Shown here: positions 8,145 through 15,856 of the stretch, piece by piece
How the letters are laid out: each line of letters opens with the position of its first letter
How positions within the stretch are numbered: position 1 is the stretch's first letter
From: Palsa-504 sp003136255
GTDB taxonomy: Bacteria; Actinomycetota; Actinomycetes; Streptosporangiales; Streptosporangiaceae
Direction: 5' to 3'
Assembly: GCA_003136255.1 (NCBI GenBank)
Contig: PLDT01000058.1
Span: 1 to 37,013, forward strand
DNA length: 37,013 bases
The notes under the pieces: generated by a model
What the model was told of the DNA's origin: nothing
Database searches by the model: none
What the model saw: only the letters and a program-made list of their open reading frames with translations
Position numbers and translations under genes: made by a program

Positions 8145-9230
8145 CTAGAAGTTGAAGTTGTTGATGTTGGAGGAGCTGAAGACGTAGGGCGGGCCGAGCA
8201 GAACGGTCTTGTCGGCGCCGATCGTGAACGTGCCGAGCTTGCCGCCGCTGAACGTCTGGCCCTGGGTGCCGTTGATCTTGCCCGAGGCGAACTCGACTGC
8301 CGCGTACGCGGCCAGGTAGCCGAGGTTGGCCGGGTTCCACAGCTCGAATTGCTTGATCGTCCCGTCGGCGACGTACTTCTTCAGCGAGTCCGGAGTCCCG
8401 AGCCCGGTCAGCGCGATCTTGCCGCGGTACTTGGCGGTGTCCAGGACCGCCGCCGCGGCGGCGATCCCGACGGTGGTCGGGGAGATGATGCCCTTCAGGT
8501 TCGGGTACTGCTCGAGCAGGCCCTGGGTCACCTGGGTGGCCGTGGTCGGGTCGTCGTTGCCGTAGACGGTCGAGACCAGCTTCATGTTCGGGTACTTGGC
8601 CAGTTCCTGCTTCATGTAGCCGATCCAGGCGTTCTGGTTCGTGGCCGAGGCGGCGGCCGACACGATCGCGATCTCCCCGGTGTCGTGGATCTCCGCGGCG
8701 AGCAGGTCGATCTCACTCGTGCCGATCTGGGCCGTCGACGCCTGGTTGATGAACAGGTCCCGGCAGGTCGGCGCGTCCGAGTCATAGGTGATGACGGTGA
8801 TCCCGCGCTTCATGGCCGCGTTCAGCGTCGGGCACAGGGCCGTCGGGTCGGTGGCCGACACGATGAGCGCGTTCGCCCCCTTGCTGACCGCCGCCTGGAT
8901 GGCCGGGATCTGCGAGGCCGGTGTCGCCGCGGTACCGCTGGTCTCCGTGCCGGACTCGCCGAGCGTGTCCAGGGCGGCGATCGCGCCGCCGGACTGCGCG
9001 CTGTCCGCGGTGGTGAAGTAGGAGTTCCCGAGGTTCTTGGGGATGATGAAGACCTTGAGCCCCGTCTTCAGGCCGCCGGCCGAAGCCGACGAGGTCGACG
9101 AAGCGGACGTCGACGACGTAGCCGACGTTGACGACGATGTCGAACTCGAACCCGAGGACGAGCACGCCGCGAGCAGAACCGACACCATGACCAGGCCGCT
9201 GGTCAGCCAGGCCGTCTGTCTCAGTTTCAT
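8145..9230 (-). CDS. rhaS: Rhamnose ABC transporter substrate-binding lipoprotein
   Basis: This 361-residue periplasmic-binding-protein type I family member (ribose/rhamnose-binding-like) captures sugar outside the membrane for the RhaPQT importer. It has a lipoprotein signal, with basic MKLRQ, a hydrophobic core and the lipobox LLAAC (residues 19-23, lipidated Cys23). A Ser/Thr/Ala linker of about 28 residues follows, then the folded domain starting at GLKVFIIPKNLGNSYF. Further marks are ALIVSATDPTAL, GITVITYDSDAP and the hinge region ELWNPANLGYLAAYAAVEF, as in RhaS proteins of rhizobia. The ATG is preceded by AAAGGA about 7 bp upstream. The 89 bp to rhaQ and the 166 bp (with the hairpin) to rhaI are the only wide gaps in the operon, which suggests separate control of the amount of binding protein. 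Confidence 0.92.
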   Translation of the reverse strand: MKLRQTAWLTSGLVMVSVLLAACSSSGSSSTSSSTSATSSTSASSTSSASAGGLKTGLKVFIIPKNLGNSYFTTADSAQSGGAIAALDTLGESGTETSGTAATPASQIPAIQAAVSKGANALIVSATDPTALCPTLNAAMKRGITVITYDSDAPTCRDLFINQASTAQIGTSEIDLLAAEIHDTGEIAIVSAAASATNQNAWIGYMKQELAKYPNMKLVSTVYGNDDPTTATQVTQGLLEQYPNLKGIISPTTVGIAAAAAVLDTAKYRGKIALTGLGTPDSLKKYVADGTIKQFELWNPANLGYLAAYAAVEFASGKINGTQGQTFSGGKLGTFTIGADKTVLLGPPYVFSSSNINNFNF

Positions 9231-9319
9231 ATCTGAATCCTTTCAATCCGATAGATGGGAGAAACCTGCTGGTGCGGCGCGGCGCCGGAGATGGTTCACG
9301 GCCGGCGTCAGCCGTCTGG

Positions 9320-10447
9320 TTACGGCGGAGTACTCCCCGTCGGGGGGATCTGCGATGGGTCGGCGCCCGGGTGGCCGGGCGCCGGGCCGGCCCGCTCGGG
9401 GAGCCACTTGCCAAGTCGGCCGGAAAGAGACGCCGCGTTCCGGCCGAAGACGGACAAGAGCAGCAGCGCGCCGGTGACGATCCCGGCCGCTTCCTCGTTG
9501 AAGTTCGTGAGCAGCAGCGCGTTCTGCAGGCCCGCGAAGGCGAGCACCGCGAGCACGACGCCGATGATGGACCCCTTGCCGCCGAAGATCGACACCCCGG
9601 CGAGCAGGACGATCGCGACCACGTCCAGTTCCAGGCCTAGCCCGTTGTTCTGCACGGCGGTGTCGAGGCGGAACGTCCACAGCACCCCGGCCAGGGAGCA
9701 GACCAGTCCGGACACCATGAACAGGATGGTCTTGATCCGCTTGACCCTGATCCCGGCAAACCGGGCCGCCTCGGCGCTGGCGCCCATCGCGAACAGGGAC
9801 CGGCCGAACGGCGTGGCGTGCAGGACCACGCCGAAGATCACGGCCAGCACGATGAACAGGGCGGCGGAGTAGGTAAGGGCGTTCCCGGTGAACGGCACCG
9901 CGTTGACGCCGAGGTTGGTGTAAGTGGTCGGGAAGTTGGCCACCGTGTTCGGGCCGAGCAGGATCGTCGCGATCCCGCGGTACAGCGCCAGTGTGCCGAT
10001 GGTGACCGCGAGCGAGGGCAGCCCGAACCGGGTGACGAGCAGGCCGTTGACCGCGCCCGCGGCCAGGCCGACCACCGCGACCAGGACGAAGATGCCGAGC
10101 ATCGGCCAGTGATGGCTCCACAGGACGCCGAGCAGGGCGCTGGACATGCCGAGGATGGACGCGACGGACAGGTCGATCTCCCCGCTGATGATGATCAGCG
10201 TCATCGGCAGCGTCATGATCGCGATCTCGCCGTTGGACAGGCCCAGGTTGAACAGGTTGTTGCTGGTCAGGAACTGCGGCGAGACCGACGCGCCGACGAT
10301 CCCGATGATCACGACCACCAGTGCCAGGCCCGTCTCCCAGCGCAGCGCCGACCTCCAGTGCAGCGCCGACCTCCAGTGCAGCCCCGACTCCCCGCGCAGC
10401 GCTGACCTCCAGCGCGGTGCCGACGCCCGGTGCGCCCCGTCACTCAC
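9320..10447 (-). CDS. rhaQ: Rhamnose ABC transporter permease 2
   Basis: BPD_transp_2 (ribose-type) permease of 375 residues with about eight to ten hydrophobic segments, from LALVVVIIGIVGA to GIVTGALLLLSVFG. It includes the family signatures MTLIIISGEIDLSVASILGMSSALLG and VAIVLLAGVSIFGGKGSIIGV. It forms the translocation pore with RhaP. The N-terminal cytoplasmic tail (residues 6-41) is unusual: it is made of six hexapeptides of the form (H/R)WRSAL, encoded by an 18-bp tandem repeat. The C-terminal tail is Pro/Gly rich. The GTG start overlaps the rhaP stop by 8 bp (GTGAGTGA, 10447-10440), so translation is coupled. P/Q naming follows the rhizobial rha system and the order could be reversed. 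Confidence 0.9.
   Translation of the reverse strand: MSDGAHRASAPRWRSALRGESGLHWRSALHWRSALRWETGLALVVVIIGIVGASVSPQFLTSNNLFNLGLSNGEIAIMTLPMTLIIISGEIDLSVASILGMSSALLGVLWSHHWPMLGIFVLVAVVGLAAGAVNGLLVTRFGLPSLAVTIGTLALYRGIATILLGPNTVANFPTTYTNLGVNAVPFTGNALTYSAALFIVLAVIFGVVLHATPFGRSLFAMGASAEAARFAGIRVKRIKTILFMVSGLVCSLAGVLWTFRLDTAVQNNGLGLELDVVAIVLLAGVSIFGGKGSIIGVVLAVLAFAGLQNALLLTNFNEEAAGIVTGALLLLSVFGRNAASLSGRLGKWLPERAGPAPGHPGADPSQIPPTGSTPP
10325..10432 (-). repeat. 18-bp tandem repeat, six copies, in the 5' end of rhaQ
   Basis: Units start at 10325, 10343, 10361, 10379, 10397 and 10415. On the plus strand the consensus is CAGCGCCGACCTCCAGTG. The copies at 10343 and 10361 are identical and the others are diverged. 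In the protein this gives HRASAP, RWRSAL, RGESGL, HWRSAL, HWRSAL and RWETGL, immediately before the first membrane segment. Confidence 0.9.
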
Positions 10448-11489
10448 CGCGGGCTCCTCTCAGCCGCAACGCGACGGCGAGCCGGACCGCGATGAACCGG
10501 TCCACGGTGATGGCCAGGATGAGCAGGAAGCCCCAGATGGCCTGGTCCCAGAACGGCGAGATGCCCAGGACGTAGAGCGCGGAGCTGATCGTGTTCAGCA
10601 GCAGCGCGCCGAGCGCCGCGCCCACCGCGCTGCCGCTCCCGCCGAAGATCGCCACGCCGCCGACCACGACGGCCGATACGACCTGAAGCTCGTAGCCGGT
10701 TCCCGCGGTGGAGTCGATGGTGCCGTACTGCGCGGCCCACAGCACGCCCGCCACCCCGGCGATCGCGCCGCTCACCGTGAACGCCACGAACACGCGCCGG
10801 CCGACCGGGATCCCGGCCAGCCGGGCCGCGTCCGGATTGGACCCGATCGCGTACAGCTCACGGCCGGACCGGAACGACCGCAGGTAGTAGGCGCCGATCC
10901 CGATCACCGCCGCGATGACGATGGCCAGGTCGGGGATGCCGATCACGGTGGCCCTCGGGATGTTCAGGAACGCGCCGGGCAGCGAGCTGGCCACGACCTC
11001 CTTGCCGCCGACGATCAAGATGTCGACGCCACGGAAGATGTACAAGGTGGCCAGCGTCACGACCAGGCTCGGCACCCGCCCGGCCGAGACCATAATCCCG
11101 TTGAGCAGACCGCAGGCCAGGCCGATGCCGAGCCCCGCCAGGAACACCACGACGATCGGGATGCCGTGGTGCTGCCCGAACAGGTTCGCCGACAGGTAGG
11201 CGGACAGCCCCAGCACGGAGCCGACCGACAGGTCGTAGTTCCGGCTGATGACGACCATCGTCTCGCCCAGCGCGAGCAGGGCGAACACCGTGGTGTTGAT
11301 CAGGATGAACTGGATGTTCGTGGTGTTGAGGAACCGGTGCTGGACGGACGTGGTGACGGCCACGAACACGATCAGGACGACGATGATGCCCGATTCCCTG
11401 ATCCGGAAGGCGCGCTCGGTCAGTCGGCGCGCGCCCGCGCCGGCCGCGGCCGGCGGCCGCTCGCTCCGGGACACCAGCGTCGTGCTCAA
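10440..11489 (-). CDS. rhaP: Rhamnose ABC transporter permease 1
   Basis: This is a 349-residue BPD_transp_2 permease, the first of the pair in the rhamnose importer. It has hydrophobic helices from SGIIVVLIVFVAVTTSV onwards and the family signatures ALGETMVVISRNYDLSVGSVLGLSAYL and VVGGVAIFGGSGSAVGAALGALLL. The start is taken as the TTG at 11489, which overlaps the rhaT stop (TTGA, 4 bp) and has GGGGG 7 bp upstream. GTG at 11474 is an alternative. The frame stays open far upstream, to 11792, but that part lies wholly within rhaT and has no transporter-like sequence. The gene ends in an 8-bp overlap with rhaQ. Confidence 0.9.
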   Translation of the reverse strand: MSTTLVSRSERPPAAAGAGARRLTERAFRIRESGIIVVLIVFVAVTTSVQHRFLNTTNIQFILINTTVFALLALGETMVVISRNYDLSVGSVLGLSAYLSANLFGQHHGIPIVVVFLAGLGIGLACGLLNGIMVSAGRVPSLVVTLATLYIFRGVDILIVGGKEVVASSLPGAFLNIPRATVIGIPDLAIVIAAVIGIGAYYLRSFRSGRELYAIGSNPDAARLAGIPVGRRVFVAFTVSGAIAGVAGVLWAAQYGTIDSTAGTGYELQVVSAVVVGGVAIFGGSGSAVGAALGALLLNTISSALYVLGISPFWDQAIWGFLLILAITVDRFIAVRLAVALRLRGARGE

Positions 11490-13087
11490 CTTATGGCCCC
11501 CAACGCGGGCGCGCTCGCCTCGGGAGGCGGGGCCTGCCCGGTGGCGGCGGACAGGATCTCCTCCTCCGAGGCGTCCGCGTGCGCGAACTCGGCCATCAGC
11601 CGTCCCTCCCGCATGACCAGAATCCGGTCGCTGATCCGGAGCACCTCCGGCAGCTCGGAGGAGATCATCAAGACGCCCACCCCGTCCCGGGCGAGTTGCA
11701 GGAGCAGGTGATGGACCTCGGCCTTGGTGGCCACGTCGATGCCTCGGGTGGGCTCGTCCACGATCAGTACCGCGGGGTGGCGGCCGAGCCACTTGGCCAG
11801 CACGACCTTCTGCTGGTTGCCGCCGGACAGCATCGACACCGGATCCTTGAGCCGGCCGTACTTGATCGTCAGCCGGGCCGCCCAGTCACTGGCCAGGGCG
11901 CGTTCGGCCGACGCCCGGATGAGCCCTCCGTGCTGCAGCCGGTGCAGGGAGGCCAGCGCGATGTTCTGCTGCACGGACATGTCCATGACCAGGCCCTGCT
12001 GGCGGCGATCCTCCGGCACGAAGCCCACCCCGGCCGCCATGGCCCCGGTGGGGGAGCCGCGGCGCAGGCCCTGCCCGCGGATGGCCACCGAGCCCGCGTC
12101 GTACAGGTCGATGCCGAAGATCGCGCGGGCGACCTCGCTGCGCCCGGAGCCCACCAGCCCGGCCAGCGCCACGATCTCGCCGGCCCGGACGGTGAAGGAG
12201 ATATCGGTGAACACGCCCTCGCGGGTCAGCCGTTCCACGCTCAGCAGCGGTTCGCCGGGCGTGCCGTGTGCCTCGTCCGGCCGTTCGGCGAGTTCGCGAC
12301 CGACCATGGCGCGGACCAGGTCACCCGCGACCAGGCCGTCGAGCGGCTGGCTGAGCACCTGCCGGCCGTCGCGCATCACCGTGACCCGCTGGCACAGCGC
12401 GAAGACCTCCTCGAGCCGGTGGGAGATGAACAGGACCGCGGTCCCCGACGCGCTCAGCGCCCGCACCACGTCGAACAGCCGGTCCACCTCGGCGGCCGAG
12501 AGCGCGGCGGTGGGCTCGTCCATCACGATGACCCGGGCCTCCAGCGAGATGGCCTTGCCGATCTCGACCACCTGCTGATCCGCTATGGACAGCCCGCGCG
12601 CGATCCGCGCCGGGTCGAGCTGGACCCCGAGCCGGGCGAAGATCGCCGCCGCCTCGGAGCGCATCGCCCGCCGGTCGATCCGCCGTCCGGCCCGCAGCGG
12701 CTGGCGTCCGATGAACATGTTCTCCGCCACGGTCAGGTCGGGGAACAGCGCCGGCTCCTGGTAGATGACCGCGATCCCCGCCGCGAGCGCCATCGCCGGG
12801 CCGTGCAGCGTGACCTCGTGCCCGTCGACCAGCAGCTCGCCGGCGTCCGGCTGGTACACCCCGGCCAGGATCTTCACCAGGGTCGACTTGCCCGCGCCGT
12901 TCTCTCCGACCAGGGCGTGTACCTCCCCGGCGTACAGCTCGATCGACCCGTCCAGCAGCGCGTGCACGGCACCAAACGACTTCGCGGCGTGGCTCAGCGC
13001 CAGTACCGGCCCGCGCCCCGCGTCCGGCCCGCGTCCCGCGTCCTGGCCCGCCTGGCCGCTGGAGAACTCAGGTGGTGCCTGCTCCAC
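11486..13087 (-). CDS. rhaT: Rhamnose ABC transporter ATP-binding protein (double ATPase)
   Basis: This 533-residue protein has two ABC ATPase domains in tandem, typical of ribose/rhamnose-class sugar importers (RbsA-like). The first domain has Walker A GENGAGKST (residues 61-69), a degenerate signature LSIADQQVVEI and Walker B VIVMDEPTAALS. The second has a degenerate loop VGSGRSEVARAI, a good signature LSGGNQQKVVLAKWL and VLIVDEPTRGID. This asymmetry is normal for the family. Before the first domain lies a low-complexity tail in which DAGRGP is repeated, encoded by an 18-bp duplication. The GTG start at 13087 has GAGG 6 bp upstream. It is the first gene of the operon and is preceded by the predicted promoter and LacI-type operator. 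Overlap with rhaP is 4 bp. Confidence 0.92.
   Translation of the reverse strand: MEQAPPEFSSGQAGQDAGRGPDAGRGPVLALSHAAKSFGAVHALLDGSIELYAGEVHALVGENGAGKSTLVKILAGVYQPDAGELLVDGHEVTLHGPAMALAAGIAVIYQEPALFPDLTVAENMFIGRQPLRAGRRIDRRAMRSEAAAIFARLGVQLDPARIARGLSIADQQVVEIGKAISLEARVIVMDEPTAALSAAEVDRLFDVVRALSASGTAVLFISHRLEEVFALCQRVTVMRDGRQVLSQPLDGLVAGDLVRAMVGRELAERPDEAHGTPGEPLLSVERLTREGVFTDISFTVRAGEIVALAGLVGSGRSEVARAIFGIDLYDAGSVAIRGQGLRRGSPTGAMAAGVGFVPEDRRQQGLVMDMSVQQNIALASLHRLQHGGLIRASAERALASDWAARLTIKYGRLKDPVSMLSGGNQQKVVLAKWLGRHPAVLIVDEPTRGIDVATKAEVHHLLLQLARDGVGVLMISSELPEVLRISDRILVMREGRLMAEFAHADASEEEILSAATGQAPPPEASAPALGAIS
13008..13043 (-). repeat. 18-bp direct repeat (x2) in the 5' end of rhaT
   Basis: GGCCCGCGCCCCGCGTCC at 13008-13025 is followed directly by a copy at 13026-13043 with one change. 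It encodes two DAGRGP-type hexapeptides in the N-terminal tail. A decayed third start follows at 13044. Confidence 0.85.
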
Positions 13088-13153
13088 GCCCAGCCTCGAT
13101 TCTCAGAAGCCTTTACATCCGAACGCCACTCTGATCAGAACGAGTCTCATTAA

Positions 13154-13165
13154 TGGAACGTTTCA
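13154..13165. promoter_or_regulatory. Predicted LacI-family operator for the rha operon
   Basis: TGGAACGTTTCA is a near-perfect 12-bp palindrome (five of six pairs) with the central CG typical of LacI-family sites. It lies 67 bp upstream of the rhaT start, just downstream of the predicted transcription start, where a bound repressor would block transcription. The likely ligand is the LacI protein at 14808. Confidence 0.65.
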
Positions 13166-13176
13166 ATTAGTTTCGT

Positions 13177-13205
13177 AGTGTCGTCTCAGGCTGAATGCAT
13201 GTCAA
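13177..13205 (-). promoter_or_regulatory. Predicted promoter of the rha operon
   Basis: On the minus strand there is a perfect -35 box TTGACA (13205-13200), a 17-bp spacer and a weak -10 GACACT (13182-13177). Transcription would start near 13170, just ahead of the LacI-type operator. The -10 matches the consensus poorly, so the call rests on the -35 box and the operator position. Confidence 0.5.
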
Positions 13206-13290
13206 TGACTCCGCTTGGGCTCGCCACTGAATCGTTATCACCGGGCTGCCCTCGACCACGCCGTCGGTGTCGGCCGCTCCGCTGCCTGAC

Positions 13291-13313
13291 GACCGGGCGG
13301 GACCGGGCGGGAC
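13291..13313 (+). repeat. 10-bp tandem repeat upstream of the TPR-HEPN gene
   Basis: GACCGGGCGG occurs twice in a row at 13291 and 13301, followed by GAC. It lies 39 bp upstream of the start of the next plus-strand gene. No function can be assigned. Confidence 0.7.
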
Positions 13314-13351
13314 TGTTGCCCTAGCCGCGGCGACTTGCTTGGATCAGGCTT

Positions 13352-14722
13352 ATGGGAGGGGAGCGAGGACCCATCCGGGACGCGCCCGCGGCGGATGCAG
13401 TCGCATACCAGAAGGTGATCGACTCCGGGGATCCCGATCGCGCATCGGAGGCGGCCAACAACCTGGGCTGGCTCCTGGCCAAGCAGGGAGATGTGACCGG
13501 GGCCCGGGCGGCCTACCAGGTGGCGATCGACTCCGGCCACCGCGACTACGCGCCGCGAGCCGCGAACAACCTCGGCGGCCTGCTGGCCGAACACGGCGAC
13601 GTGGCGCGGGCCCAGGCGGCCTACCAGGTGGCGATCGACTCCGGTCACCGCGACTACGCACCACGAGCCAGGCAGAACCTCCGGGAACTCCTGGAGCAGC
13701 ACCCTCAGAACACCGTGGTCCAGAAGGTCACCCGAACGCTGAGCCCGGAGGTCCAGCAGTGGGGCGCGCGCCCGGTTGAGCCCGCCGCCGCCCCGCCTGC
13801 CCCCCCGGTCAGCGCTGAGGAGTGGTACCGCCAGGGCGAATACTGGCACGGGCAGGGGGACCTGCCGCAGGCGGCGGCGGCGTTCCAGGCCGCCATCGAC
13901 TCGGGAGATCCGCAGTGGAACCCGCTGGCTTGGTGCGCCGTGGGGCTCCTGCTCTTCGAGCAGGGCGATCTGGCCAATGCCCAAGCGGCGCTGCAGAACG
14001 CCGTGAACTCCGGCCATCCCACCGCCGCCCCGCGGGCCGGGATCGGCATGGGCGACCTGCTTGCGCACCAGGGTCGGGATTACCCCGCCCAGCAGTTCTA
14101 TGCCTGGGTCATGACGTCTGGTCACCCGGATTACTCGGTGTGGGCCACATACAGCCAGGCCATGTCATATATCCGTACCCGTGACATTTTCAGGTGGCAA
14201 AGCCTGCTGAATGACGTTGTTCGGTCACAGCACCCAGAGTTCATGCCCGCCGCCGCGTTGTACCTTGGCGAGTTTGAAGCGCGCTGCGAAAGATTTACCC
14301 AGGCAGAAAAGTACTACGGAATGGTCGCCAACTCCGGTCACGCTGAGTATTCGAGGGCGGCGATAGACAAGCTTGCGGCGATGAGAGCCTGGCGGAGCAG
14401 CATGGTCTCCGCTGAGCTGGACAACGTTGCGGATACCTCACCTGCGGCGGCGGTCATGGAGGGGTTTGCCCGGGTCGAGCGCAGGTTGCGGGACCGGCTC
14501 AGCAAAGCCGGAAGAGTTGTCAAGGGCCGTAAAGCGAAAGAGCTGGCCGACGACGCCCTCAACTCCGGTCTTATTTCTCCTGATATTCACGCTTCAGTTA
14601 AAAGGCTGCTGCATACACGCAATTCGGTGGCACACGGCGTAGGTCCGGTCGAGGTCACGACCGTTGAGGCGAAGAACTTTCTCCGGACGGCGGACCAGAT
14701 AATTTACCTGCTGAGCGACTGA
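13352..14722 (+). CDS. TPR-repeat protein with a HEPN-like C-terminal domain
   Basis: This is a 456-residue soluble protein with no signal peptide. Residues about 15-115 and 155-345 are helical TPR/Sel1-like repeats of 36 residues, with the actinobacterial pattern AAYQVAIDSGHRDYAPRAANN...LL...GD. Two of them (from bases 13511 and 13619) are nearly identical in DNA, with a 108-bp period. A Pro/Ala linker (residues 141-153) separates the two blocks. The last 90 residues differ: a helical stretch VERRLRDRLSKAG, then LLHTRNSVAHGVG, in which RNSVAH (423-428) fits the R-x4-H motif of HEPN ribonuclease domains. The final third of the gene is visibly less GC-rich than its neighbours. It sits between the rha promoter and the LacI gene but has no evident role in sugar use. 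The start ATG has only a weak AGG upstream. RNase activity is inference. Confidence 0.75.
   Translation: MGGERGPIRDAPAADAVAYQKVIDSGDPDRASEAANNLGWLLAKQGDVTGARAAYQVAIDSGHRDYAPRAANNLGGLLAEHGDVARAQAAYQVAIDSGHRDYAPRARQNLRELLEQHPQNTVVQKVTRTLSPEVQQWGARPVEPAAAPPAPPVSAEEWYRQGEYWHGQGDLPQAAAAFQAAIDSGDPQWNPLAWCAVGLLLFEQGDLANAQAALQNAVNSGHPTAAPRAGIGMGDLLAHQGRDYPAQQFYAWVMTSGHPDYSVWATYSQAMSYIRTRDIFRWQSLLNDVVRSQHPEFMPAAALYLGEFEARCERFTQAEKYYGMVANSGHAEYSRAAIDKLAAMRAWRSSMVSAELDNVADTSPAAAVMEGFARVERRLRDRLSKAGRVVKGRKAKELADDALNSGLISPDIHASVKRLLHTRNSVAHGVGPVEVTTVEAKNFLRTADQIIYLLSD
13511..13726 (+). repeat. 108-bp tandem duplication within the TPR gene
   Basis: The sequence beginning gcctaccaggtggcgatcga at 13511 starts again at 13619 with very few changes for about 60 bp, then decays. 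The period is 108 bp, i.e. one 36-residue repeat. This points to recent expansion of the TPR array. Confidence 0.75.
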
Positions 14723-14807
14723 CGACCGCACGGCCGGTTCGCCTCCCAGCAGATTGCTATCAGGTGCTGGCGTCTACCATGGAACGCCGAGGGCGTGTTG
14801 ACCTGGG

Positions 14808-15833
14808 ATGCGAGGGCTGATGGCGGCGGGCATGAAGGACGTGGCGAGCCTGGCCGGGGTCGCGGTCGGCACCGTGTCGAACGTGCTGAACCATCCGGAC
14901 CTGGTGCGGCCGCTGACCCGCGCTCGCGTCGAGGCCGCGATGGAGGAGCTCGGGTTCATCCCGAACGGCTCCGCGCGCCAGCTCCGTGCCGGCCGCAGTC
15001 GCTGCCTGGGGCTGGTCGTGCTGGACGTGACGAACCCGTTCTTCACCGAGGTGGCCCGCGGCGTCGAAGACTACGCGCAGGCCGCGGGCTACGCCGTGAT
15101 CTTGTGCAACTCAGATGAGGCGCACGACAAGGAGCGCCAGTACCTGCGCGTGCTGGAAGAGCAGCGGGTGCGCGGCATCCTGATCACCCCGGTGCACGGG
15201 CGCTCACCCGAGCTGCGGCGGATCCGTGACCGCGGTACCCCGGTGGTCCTGCTCGACCGGCCGGGTTCGCACGCTCAGTGCTCGGTCGCCGTCGATGACC
15301 GGCGGGGCGGCGAGATCGCGGTCACCTATCTGCTCGGCCTCGGGCACCGGAGCATCGCCCTGGTCAACGGCCCGACCGCGATCCGGCAGTGCGCCGACCG
15401 CCGCTGGGGTGCCTACCGGGCCGTGGAGCAGGCCGGGCTGGACCCGAGCAAGGTTCTCACCGAGGTGCCAGTCCCGGCCATGAACCCGCGCGGCGGTGCC
15501 GCCGCCGCCGACGACCTGCTCGCCGACGCACGCGCCAGGCCGACCGCCGTGTTCTGCGCCAACGACATGCTGGCCCTTGGCCTGCTGCGCGGGCTGAGCC
15601 AGGCGGGCGTGAGCGTGCCGGGAGATATCGCGGTCGTCGGCTACGACGACATCGAGTTCGCCGCGGACGCCGCCGTGCCGCTCACCTCGGTTCGCCAGCC
15701 CAAGTACCAGCTCGGACGCGCGGCGGCCGAGCTCCTGCTCGACGAGGCCGACCACCCGGCCGAGCACGAGCACCGCCGCATCGTCTTCACCCCCGAGCTC
15801 GTGGTCCGGGCCAGCAGCGGCTCGGCCCCGGAA
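14808..15833 (+). CDS. LacI-family transcriptional regulator (3' end at assembly gap), likely rhamnose repressor
   Basis: The N-terminal LacI helix-turn-helix is clear: MKDVASLAGVAVGTVSNVLN, then a hinge helix region ARQLRAGRS. The periplasmic-binding-like effector domain follows with LGLVVLDVTNPFF, GILITPVHG, VVLLDRPG, AVFCANDMLALGLLRGL and VVGYDDIEFA, ending in LTSVRQPKYQLGRAAAELLL...PELVVRASS. About 340 residues are visible, which is full length for the family. The N run at 15834 falls right after SSGSAPE, so the stop is hidden or misplaced; the frame beyond it is only the antisense of the MFS gene. ATG 14808 is used; ATG 14820, with GAGGG 3 bp upstream, is possible. Its target is probably the rha operon, whose promoter carries a LacI-type site. 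No copy of that site was found upstream of this gene. Confidence 0.88.
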
Positions 15834-15856
15834 NNCCCCGGAAACCCCGGAAACCC
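15826..15856. repeat. 9-bp tandem repeat (CCCCGGAAA) spanning a scaffold gap
   Basis: The sequence reads ccccggaa, then nn at 15834-15835, then ccccggaaa twice and a partial copy. The gap therefore falls inside a short tandem array between the 3' ends of the LacI and MFS genes. The number of copies, and the true LacI stop, are not known from this assembly. Confidence 0.75.

Noticed and set aside
9233..9244. Second LacI-type operator (TGAATCCTTTCA) before rhaS
   Set aside because: It has only four of six symmetric pairs and no central CG; the same bases contain the rhaS ribosome site AAAGGA.
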